Assembly: GCA_937957815.1 (NCBI GenBank) | Contig: CALFXN010000577.1 | Coordinates: 1 to 8,689 of the forward strand | DNA: 8,689 bases | Direction of reading: 5' to 3' | Source of the DNA: an uncultured Synergistales bacterium | GTDB taxonomy: Bacteria > Synergistota > Synergistia > Synergistales > Aminobacteriaceae | Shown: piece after piece, positions 1 to 7,500 of the stretch | How positions within the stretch are numbered: position 1 is the stretch's first letter | How the letters are laid out: every line of letters starts with the position of its first letter | Notes under the pieces: generated by a model | Databases searched by the model: none | What the model saw: only the letters and a program-made list of their open reading frames with translations | What the model was told of the DNA's origin: nothing | Position numbers and translations under genes: made by a program

Positions 1-49
1 GCGACCACCGAGATCTACACTCTTTCCCTACCCGACGCTCTTCCGATCT
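1..49 (+). other. Illumina P5/TruSeq universal adapter left on the contig end (not genomic)
   Basis: Bases 1-49 reproduce the 3' 49 bases of the Illumina universal (P5) adapter through its terminal GCTCTTCCGATCT, recalled from memory, with a single mismatch: C instead of A at position 32. Such a long match to a synthetic oligonucleotide, placed exactly at the contig end, cannot reasonably be biological. The true sequence starts at about base 50. Any reading frame, start codon or homology crossing base 49 is an artefact, and the first gene is cut by the contig end rather than starting here. Confidence 0.97.
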
Positions 50-1383
50 GGCGGCTCTACATCCGGAACGCGAACGCCACGGACGCGGCCGTCGTGACCC
101 CCGACGCAACCGGCATCCGGCGAGCCTTCGACTTCGACGGACCGACGCGCCTCTACATCGTCGACACGGGACAGACGGGGTCCGGGTGGGCTCGCGAATA
201 CGCGTCCGGCAACGTGATCCTTCTCGAGGGGCCGCACGACATCCGGACGGTCGCCCTCGACCCCGCGTCTCCGCTCGACGGACCGTCGCTCAGGATCGAG
301 TGGAAGCTTCCGGCCGTCGCGACGACGAAGCCGGCGCTCGTCGAGGGATTCGATCTCGACGTCGTCGCGTCGTCGGCTGCCCCGGCGCCGCTCTACCACG
401 TCCGTCTGAAGCCCGGCGAAACGACGCACACGATTCTTCCCGGATCATCGAAAGGCGGGGCGGGCGCCGGAAACCTCGTGAACCGGAACGCCATCGTCCG
501 GATGACGACGGTCCTGAAGGGAGAGCCTGCCCTCGCGAGCTTTCCGTCCGAGGCGCTCATCGCGCCCCAAACCGCCCGGATCGTCCCGTTCTTCGAGAAC
601 CGGAGCTATTGGATGACGGCATCGCCGCTCGGCAACGACCCGAACGCGCCGCTGCCGCACGTTCCGATGCGCGTCGCGGCGTCCGTCGCGGGGCTCGAAG
701 GCGAGATCCGGAAGGGAACTCCGGAGTGGGACCGTCTCATGGAGCTGACCTCGGGCGTCCAGGAAGCCGGGAAGGAGCTCGAGAAACAGCTCGTCGCGGA
801 GCTGAAGAAGCTCGGACTCTCCCATCTCGCCGCGAACCCCGAGACGATGAAGCAGGCGATGGACGCGCTCCGGATGGCAGGTGTCGGCCTGCATCCGTCG
901 TCGCCCCTGAACCGCGCCGTCGTCGGAAGCGGATACAGGAGACGAGGAACGCCGGTCGTAGCGACCGTGACGCTGTCGATTCCGCGGGTTCCGCTCGTAC
1001 CGCTCGCAATCGCGGGCACGTCCCCGGACGGACGCGTCTTCGCGCGACTCACTGTCCGGAAGTGGTTCGTCACTACGGGGTTCCAGTCGAGCCCGGAGAT
1101 CGAAGGGCCGTCGGGAAGCGCATCTCTGACGTGGGACGCGACGGCAGGCAGTCCCGTTTCCCCGCCGTCGTCGCCCGACCTTCCGAACGATGCGGGGCAC
1201 AGGGTCGTCCGTACTCCCGCCCGTCAGGACGCATTCTCTCTCGATCTCGTCGTGTTCTATACGCTCGACTTCCTGGACAGCCGGAACGTGCCCGTCGTCG
1301 AATCGGGGCAGCCCGTCCGCTACGAGAACCTCTCCGTGACGTTCCCGGCAGGCATCTGGTTCTGCCCGGAAAAACCCCGTTGA
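50..1383 (+). CDS. Hypothetical protein, 5'-truncated, mostly beta-rich with a central helical segment
   Basis: The open frame runs from the adapter junction (first whole codon at 52) to a TGA at 1381-1383, giving 443 visible residues. A GTG at 94 could be called as the start, but the 14 codons before it (starting RLYIRNANAT) look equally protein-like and no Shine-Dalgarno sequence precedes it, so the gene almost certainly begins upstream of the contig. I do not recognise the family. Most of it alternates short hydrophobic strands with Pro/Gly/Thr turns (for example VATVTLSIPRVPLVPLAIAG), suggesting beta-sandwich domains. Visible residues about 223-280 (nt 718-890) form a charged amphipathic helical stretch (KELEKQLVAELKKLG). 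It ends in a beta-like tail with one cysteine, the only one I see. No transmembrane helix is visible in the retained part. The next gene starts 19 bp downstream, so it probably belongs to the same transcript. An exported structural or surface role is inferred from its neighbours only. Confidence 0.8.
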
Positions 1384-1387
1384 GGCG

Positions 1388-1394
1388 AAAGGAG
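1388..1394 (+). promoter_or_regulatory. Ribosome-binding site that sets the next gene's start at 1403
   Basis: AAAGGAG lies 8 nt before the GTG at 1403. The earlier in-frame GTG at 1394 overlaps the last base of this motif, so it cannot be served by it and has no other purine-rich site at a proper distance. The site therefore favours the start at 1403. Confidence 0.75.
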
Positions 1395-1402
1395 TGACAT
1401 CC

Positions 1403-3490
1403 GTGAATCCGAGACGCATTCCCGTCGTGACGATCGCCATTCTCATCATTTCCGCGTCCGCCGTTCTCCTCCGGACACCTGCGGAAGCGAACGCCCCCAT
1501 GGTGCGACGCTGGGCGGAGCCCTTCTCCGTTCTCGTCCCCGCCGACTGGACGCCGATGCTCGAAAGGAATTCGACCGGCTTCATCAGGGGCAGACAGCCA
1601 TCGAAAGACTCGTTCTCCCCGTTCATCGCCGTCATGCTCGGCTTCGAGCGCGTTCCGAAGTCGGGATACGAAGGACTGCTCTCCGACATCGAGCGCTCGT
1701 TTTCTAAAGACGCGCACAACTTCCGGAGCTCGCGTTCTCAGGTCCGGCTCGGCGATCTCGACGCCGCCGAACTCGAATGGTCCGCCGAAGCAAAGGTCGG
1801 AAACGTGTTCCGCCCGATGAGCGGACGGATCGCCATCACGACGGAAGCCGTCCGGGACGGTTTCCACGCGATGTTCACGCTGATGGGCGACGATGCGTCC
1901 ATGAAAGAAAACGCTCCTGCCGCGGAATCGCTCGTCGCCTCGGTGAGCCGGGACGTTCCCCCGTTCGGGGAGGTCCGTTCGATCCCGTACCTCGAGCCGA
2001 ACAACGACTTCCGCCACATCCGCGGAGCGGGGATCGACGACGCCGGACGCGTCGCGCTCGGGACCTCGGATGTCCAGGGCGTCAAGCTCTTCGCAACGGA
2101 CGGAAGCCTGACGGCCTACATCCGCAAGACCGGCGAAGAGAGGCCGTTCAACGCCGTCGCGGCGACCTGCTCCCGTACGGACGGAGCGATTCTCGTCCTC
2201 GATGACGCGTACGGACAGGGCTACGTCGTCCACGAACTCTCGCCCGACGGCGCGACGAAACGCCGCATCCCGATCGCGCGCGACGTCTTCGGCGAAAAAC
2301 GCTTCTCGCCGTCGCAGATCGTTCCGCTCGCCGACGGAGGGTTCGCCCTCGCGGGAGATCCTTCCGTATTCGTCTTCGACGGCGGCGGAAAATTCGTGCG
2401 ATCGTTCGCGACTCCCGGACTCCATGCCCTCGCCGCGCTCCCGGACGGTTCGTTCGCGGCGGCGGTCATACCGGGGGAGGGAACGGGATCCATCCGGATC
2501 CTCGACGCGAAGGGCATCGAACTCAGATCGTGGGGACGATGGGGAAGTTCCTTCGAAACGGTCTCGTCCGACTCCTTCCGCCCGAAACACATCGCCGCGG
2601 ACGGAAGGGGACGAATCGTCGCAATCGACGACGACGAGGACGTCCTGATCGCCTACGACGCCTCGGGAACGCTCGGGCATTTCATGAAGATCCGGAGTTT
2701 CGGACTTCCGGAGGCGCTCGCCGCGAACGGGTCCGGCAGTATCTGCCTCGTCGCGCGTCCGTCGTCGGGCTCCACGACGCAGGCGTCCGCGTTCATCCTC
2801 GAGAATGCGTGGAAGGGAGAGTCCGCGTCGTCCGGCCCGATCGTTCCGGACGACGCGGGAACGCGCCGTCCGGAATCGGACCCGGGCTCGCTTTCCGACG
2901 TCGAACTCGATGCCGAAATCGAGCGCTGCACGCGGGCGCTCGAACTTCGCGAACGAGGCGCGGCGCTCCAGGACGAAGGAAAGCTTGCGGAAGCGATCGC
3001 GGCGTTCGGAAAAAGCCTCGAGCTCTTCGCCGACCCGGCGCTCGAGCGCCACATCGCTCTTCTGAAGGCGGCATCGGTCTCCCCGACGCCTGAACCGACG
3101 TCTGAACCGACACCCGTCCCCTCTCCGACCGTGACGCCGACTCCGCTGCCGACGCGCGACGACGCTGCGGCGCGGGCCGACCGGCTGCGTTCCGAAGGGA
3201 TCCTGAAACAGAAGGAGGGACGTCTCTACGACGCGCTCGTGAAATACCGCGAAAGCCTCGCCCTGAACCCGGACCCCGAGCTCTCCGCCTATGCGGACCG
3301 TCTCGAGAAAATCCTTCGCGACCGCGCCCGAAAGCTCGTCGCGACGGGGATGGACCTTCAGAAAAAGAAGCGCTACGCCGAGGCGATGAAGGCCTATCGC
3401 GACAGCCTTGGCGTGTTCCCGGACCCGATGATCGTGGAACACGTGCGCAAGCTCGGCGAGTATCTCGAATCGCTCGACAGGAAACCGTAA
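1403..3490 (+). CDS. Exported PsbP-like / beta-propeller / TPR fusion protein
   Basis: This is 695 residues from the GTG at 1403; a GTG at 1394 would add three. Residues 1-31 are a Sec signal peptide: RR, a hydrophobic core at 8-23, and AEA/ANA cleavage choices. Residues about 31-185 start with a 'FSVLVPADW' strand-turn and contain 'AAELEW', 'MSGRIA' and a closing 'ESLVASV' helix, the pattern of PsbP/Mog1-fold (DUF1795-like) modules. Residues about 188-472 repeat 'DDAGRVALG', 'LPDGSFAAAV' and 'ADGRGRIVAIDDD' style strands, typical of NHL or related six-bladed beta-propellers. After a linker come three TPR-like helical hairpins at about 501-556, 588-640 and 641-695; a Pro/Thr-rich hinge (about 557-587) separates the first from the others. 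No catalytic motif is visible. It is probably a periplasmic or surface scaffold or sensor acting by protein-protein contacts. It lies between two exported proteins in a tight operon. Export is the surest point; the domain names are pattern-based, and the exact function is unknown. Confidence 0.85.
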   Translation: MNPRRIPVVTIAILIISASAVLLRTPAEANAPMVRRWAEPFSVLVPADWTPMLERNSTGFIRGRQPSKDSFSPFIAVMLGFERVPKSGYEGLLSDIERSFSKDAHNFRSSRSQVRLGDLDAAELEWSAEAKVGNVFRPMSGRIAITTEAVRDGFHAMFTLMGDDASMKENAPAAESLVASVSRDVPPFGEVRSIPYLEPNNDFRHIRGAGIDDAGRVALGTSDVQGVKLFATDGSLTAYIRKTGEERPFNAVAATCSRTDGAILVLDDAYGQGYVVHELSPDGATKRRIPIARDVFGEKRFSPSQIVPLADGGFALAGDPSVFVFDGGGKFVRSFATPGLHALAALPDGSFAAAVIPGEGTGSIRILDAKGIELRSWGRWGSSFETVSSDSFRPKHIAADGRGRIVAIDDDEDVLIAYDASGTLGHFMKIRSFGLPEALAANGSGSICLVARPSSGSTTQASAFILENAWKGESASSGPIVPDDAGTRRPESDPGSLSDVELDAEIERCTRALELRERGAALQDEGKLAEAIAAFGKSLELFADPALERHIALLKAASVSPTPEPTSEPTPVPSPTVTPTPLPTRDDAAARADRLRSEGILKQKEGRLYDALVKYRESLALNPDPELSAYADRLEKILRDRARKLVATGMDLQKKKRYAEAMKAYRDSLGVFPDPMIVEHVRKLGEYLESLDRKP
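3083..3118 (+). repeat. 12-bp tandem repeat encoding the PTPE/PTSE/PTPV hinge
   Basis: Two adjacent 12-bp units (3083-3094 and 3095-3106) differ at one base, and a third, degenerate unit follows at 3107-3118. Each encodes a four-residue P-T/S-rich step (PTPE, PTSE, PTPV). The Pro/Thr-rich character continues to about 3153 without clear base repeats. It codes for an extended flexible spacer between TPR-like units and could vary in length between strains by slippage. Confidence 0.75.
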
Positions 3491-3517
3491 CGGAAACAGG
3501 AAGGTGGGATTCGTACC

Positions 3518-4552
3518 ATGCCGACTTTTGTGACACGATGCGTCCGGGATGCGGCCGGAAGCCTGGATGCCTTCAACGCGCCGACCGTGCTCGCCCTGCT
3601 CGCTGCGCTCGTCGCGATTTCGCTTTTCGTCTCAGTCGCGGCGACGCCTCTCGAAGCCGCGACATCCGGCGACCTTCCCACGCCGGAGCTTCTGTCCGCC
3701 GATGAACCGGGAACGAACGACGCGGAAGACTTCTCCTCCGACGTCGACGTCCCGGACTTCTATTCGGGCGTGGACGGAAACGTTTTCGCGATGTTCGACG
3801 ACGTCTTCGCGTCCCCGGACCGGGAACCCGATCCGGCGGACGCCGTCGGCGACATCGAGCCGTTTCCGGCGGAACAGGAGGCTCTCCGCAAGGCACAGTC
3901 CGACCCGAGCCGTCTCAACGTCATGACGCTCGCGATGGTGCGCGCGCGAATGGCCACGGTGCTGCTCGCGAAAGCGCGGACCTCGCCGGATCTCGTTCCG
4001 GCGAAAAGCGGAATGGACCGCGCGATCGCCTACGCCCTCTCGGCCGTCGACCTCGTACCGGACGAGCCGGCCTTCACGTTCCTGCTCGCACAGGTCTATG
4101 CCGCGCAGCCGAAGAGCGACCTCATGATCTCGCTCGCCGAAGACGCGGCGGAACGGACGCTCGCACTCGATCCGGCGAAGGCCGAGGCACGGCTTCTTCT
4201 CGGCGCGATCCTGTTCCGGCAGCGGTTCTTCGGCCCCGCGCTCGACAGCTTCGAACGCGCCGTCACCGACAGACCGGCGCTTCTGGACATCCGGACTTCC
4301 GGGCTCATGGGATCGGCATATTGTCTTGACGGTCAGGCCGAACGGGGCGAACGCTTTTTCGACGCGTTCGCGAAGAAGGACCCGCAGTGCGGCCCCGCGT
4401 GGTTCGCGCTCTCCGTGCTCCGGCGCGCGAACGGGAAGAACGTGGAGGCGAAGTCGTCGATGGAAAAGGCGATCTCCGCGCTGAAGTCCGATCCGGCGAC
4501 GCGAAAATACGCCGGAACTCTCCTGAAGGAGTGGGGAGGTAACGCGCAATGA
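3518..4552 (+). CDS. Signal-anchored or exported TPR protein with acidic linker
   Basis: This is 344 residues from the ATG at 3518, preceded by AAGGTGG at 3501-3507 (10 nt spacing). A 21-residue N-region with two arginines leads into a hydrophobic helix at 22-42 followed by 'LEAATS'. It could be a cleaved signal peptide or an uncleaved membrane anchor. Residues about 50-115 are strongly acidic and Pro-rich with scattered aromatics ('DVPDFYSGVDGNVFAMFDD'), and are probably disordered. From about 115 to the end are helical hairpins, including TPR-like units with 'A..LDPAKAEARLLLGAILFRQRFFGPALDSFERAV' spacing (about 203-245) and 'CGPAWFALSVLRRANGKNVEA' (about 290-312). I count roughly four TPRs. 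They should form a peptide-binding superhelix on the outer face of the inner membrane or in the periplasm. Its TGA overlaps the start of the giant secreted protein by 4 bp, implying translational coupling; a role in assembling or exporting that protein is an inference. No enzyme motif is seen. Confidence 0.87.
   Translation: MPTFVTRCVRDAAGSLDAFNAPTVLALLAALVAISLFVSVAATPLEAATSGDLPTPELLSADEPGTNDAEDFSSDVDVPDFYSGVDGNVFAMFDDVFASPDREPDPADAVGDIEPFPAEQEALRKAQSDPSRLNVMTLAMVRARMATVLLAKARTSPDLVPAKSGMDRAIAYALSAVDLVPDEPAFTFLLAQVYAAQPKSDLMISLAEDAAERTLALDPAKAEARLLLGAILFRQRFFGPALDSFERAVTDRPALLDIRTSGLMGSAYCLDGQAERGERFFDAFAKKDPQCGPAWFALSVLRRANGKNVEAKSSMEKAISALKSDPATRKYAGTLLKEWGGNAQ
4533..4540 (+). promoter_or_regulatory. 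Strong ribosome-binding site for the giant secreted protein
   Basis: GGGGAGGT, containing a perfect GGAGGT, sits 8 nt before the ATG at 4549 and lies inside the last codons of the preceding TPR gene. Together with the ATGA stop/start overlap it supports 4549 as the true start and suggests coupled translation. Confidence 0.8.
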
Positions 4553-7500
4553 CCCGTCCGAAGACGCCGGACGGCCGCGAACGGCCGTTCGTCACGATCC
4601 TCCTCGCGGCATTGCTCCTCCTGCTCCGGATCTCAGGAGACGCGACCGCGCAGGAGAACCGGACCGATCAGCCGCAGCCGCCCGCAGTCATCGGGGCGCT
4701 CTCGGGCGTCGCGACGCCGGCGGATCTCGAGACGGCGATGGACGCGGATCTCAACACGGTCGCGAAGAAATTCGCGGCGACGGAACCGAAGAGCCTGACG
4801 GGCAGCGAACACAAGAAGTGGCTCAGGGACTATCAGCGTGCCATGGATCAGGTGCGCAGGACATACGCCGCCCGCGACGGACGCTTTTCGACAATCGAAA
4901 AGGCCATCAAAAACATCGGCGGCGAAGGAGATTTTTTGAACTCCGGGAGCGCGCCGAAGACCCCGAAAAGCGACGTCGACATCACCGAACTCAAGCCCGG
5001 CTCGGCGAAGAAGCTCATCGGCGAGCTGAACGCGAAAGGGTACTCGATCAAGCCGCATCCGACCATCCCCGGCCGCTTCGACGATCCCGCGAAGAAGCTC
5101 GTCGTCTGGGAGACGCCGCCGAATGTCGAGGTCGGCACGCAGGAGTGGAAGGACTGGGTCACGTCGCGCGCCGGGGCGGAAGACACCTTCGCGACATCCG
5201 GAGGCCTCCACAAGACGTCCGGAGGGAAACTCGGCGCGGCGGACCCGCAGGGCGCGGTCCTCGACAACGTCAAGAAGGCCGTCGAGGCCGGAATCCACAG
5301 GAATCCCGCAACCGACCCCATCGACGCGAAGACGATCGGCAAGAGCGTGAGCAAATCGCTCGAGTGGACGAACTCCGGGCGCTCGGGGCTGACCACGAAG
5401 GAGTTCTCGAACCAGGCGAACGAGCTCCGGAAGGGCAGAAGCTGGGACGAGGCCGGAATCACGAGTCCGAACGATCCTCCTGAGACGCGCAGCAAAAAGA
5501 TCGGCGACTGGCTCGCGAAGGCGCAGGATACCCTCTCAAAGACCTACAACAGAGCCGTGAGACAGAGCCGGAGTCTCAACGAAGCGCGCGTCAAGGAACT
5601 CCACGAGATCATCCGCAAGCCTGCGGGCGCCGACGGAGCTCTGACGCCGCGACAACAGAAGCGCGTCGCGAAGCTCATCGACGAAATCCGCTCCATCCCG
5701 CAGGGAAACACCGAGACGCTGAAGACGATCTCGGAGCGCTCGCCGGAGATGGCCGGCAAGCTGCGCGGACAGAAGGTCCGAACAAACCCGGACGGAACCG
5801 TCACGAACCTGAAGACGGGAAAGACCACGACACGCAGCGAATTCGCCGAAGGCGCGACGGCCTCGACGCGCAAGGGCGGCGCCCGGACGGTGAAGGAATC
5901 GGTTCCTCCGGCGCAGCAGCCGAAGGAAGGAGGCCCCGCGAAACCGGCGACTCCGTCGAAGATCACGAAGTACGGCGGCGGATTCCTGCTGATCTATCAG
6001 GGGTACGAGGCGGTCAAGGCCTACTCCGACTACCTCGACAAGGCCGCGCGGACGGATCCCGAGAATTTCGGCGTTCTCACGATCGGCAAGGGTCTCGGAC
6101 TCGGCGTCGCGACCTTCTTCGGGATCCCGGGCCTGATCGAACTCGGCGAGCGCTCTGGACGCGAGGTCCGGGAACAGTACGAAAAAGACATGCGCGAGGG
6201 AAAGACGTGGCTTCTGCCGCCCACGTTCTGGGGCGGCGCCTACGGCGCGTGGAACTTCGGGAGGGCGATCTTCGTCGATCCGCTGATCGCCGGAGGGGAG
6301 GCCGTCGTCGAGGGGTGGAGACTCTGGGACGACTACGCGAAGGCGCGGAAGGCCGCGGAGGACGCACTAAACGTCGAAACGCGCCTCAAGGAGAAGTACA
6401 AGCCGCTCGAGGACATGATGTCCCACGTCATCGGCGGCCCGCTGCCCCCGATCTGGGACAAGAATCGCCTCAAGTACTACAAGATCTTCAAACCGCTCCT
6501 CGACAACCCGGCCGAACTCGAGCGCATCATGAAGACGCCGCGCGGGCGCGACCTCTGGAAGTGGATCAAGGAATACAAGGACCGCCGCGCGAAGGAACTC
6601 GGGATCACCTTCGGGCGTCCCGGCGCGGACAACCCCGACGACAACGACAACATCGGCCGCGCCCTCATGGCGCTTCCGCCGCAGGAACGCCCGCTCTGGC
6701 TCCGCGCCGCCGAAAAAGGCGACGCATTCACGCAGGATTTTCTTGCCTCCCGCGACCGCGGCACCATAGACGACCTCGACCCCGAGACGCTCGGCGTCTT
6801 CCTCCAGGCGTCCCGGATCACGGGGCGGACCGGTGGCGCCGAAGCGACGCCGCCGATGATGCCGGAGCAATGGGACGCGGTCCGCGAGATCTTCTCGGAC
6901 CTTCTGCGCCACGTCGGCGAAGCGCCCGACACTGCCGTACTCGCGGGCGGATACGCACGCGGCGTCGCCGTCCTTCTCGGGGCGGCCGGAGAGCCCGCGA
7001 CGCTCGTGCAGCCGACGGACACCGCGGAAACGCTGTCGCGCTTCCGCCTGCTCATCATCCCCACCGGTGCGCTGTCGGACTGGAGCATGTCCGCCCCCTT
7101 CCGGCGGACGATGGAAACCTACGTTGCAGGCGGCGGGACGATCCTCGCCTTCGCGCAACAGCTCGGGAAGGAATTCGCCGTCCTGCCTTCCGGGAAGGGG
7201 ACTCCGGTGACGGGCTACGGCTTCGCCGAAGACCAGAGCTGCCAATACGCGTCGTCGAAAATAGCCGCTCCGGTCGGCGCGTTCAGCTCCATGACGAAAA
7301 CGACACCCGACTTCAACGTCGACGGCTACTTCCTCGACTACCCGCCTGAAAGCACGGTCTGGCTCTCGCGGACGAAGAACGACCAGCCGTGCATGATTTC
7401 CTATCCGCACGGAAAGGGACGCGTCGTTCTCTCGACGCTCTACATGGACTGGGCCGCCGGAAACCACCAGGGAACCACGGACGAACAGATCTTCTTCCGG

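Noticed and set aside
28..429. Reverse-strand frame ending inside the adapter
   Set aside because: It includes synthetic adapter bases and lies opposite the first forward gene.
445..1719. Reverse-strand frame of 424 codons crossing the first and second genes
   Set aside because: It spans the junction between two well-supported forward genes, and its composition (Arg/Asp-rich, no domain pattern) is that of a shadow frame.
1073..3442. Very long reverse-strand open frame (789 codons) opposite the propeller/TPR gene
   Set aside because: Its translation is Arg-rich and low in hydrophobic structure, with no signal or motif, as expected for the antisense shadow of a high-GC gene. The forward frame has a ribosome-binding site, a signal peptide and recognisable repeats.
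3491..3517. Possible promoter or terminator in the gap between the second and third genes
   Set aside because: The 27 bp hold only a ribosome-binding site; there is no inverted repeat, T-run or -35/-10 pair.
4932..4938. T TTT TTG in the right phase to be a -1 frameshift heptamer; the -1 frame stays open to 5483
   Set aside because: The -1 product is a meaningless Arg-rich shadow, I see no evident downstream stem-loop or pseudoknot, and the zero frame continues with plausible domains. It is probably chance in a locally AT-richer patch.
6207..7349. Forward-strand frame of 380 codons in another phase inside the giant gene
   Set aside because: The product is extremely Arg/Pro-rich. The overlapping giant frame carries coherent domain motifs over the same bases.
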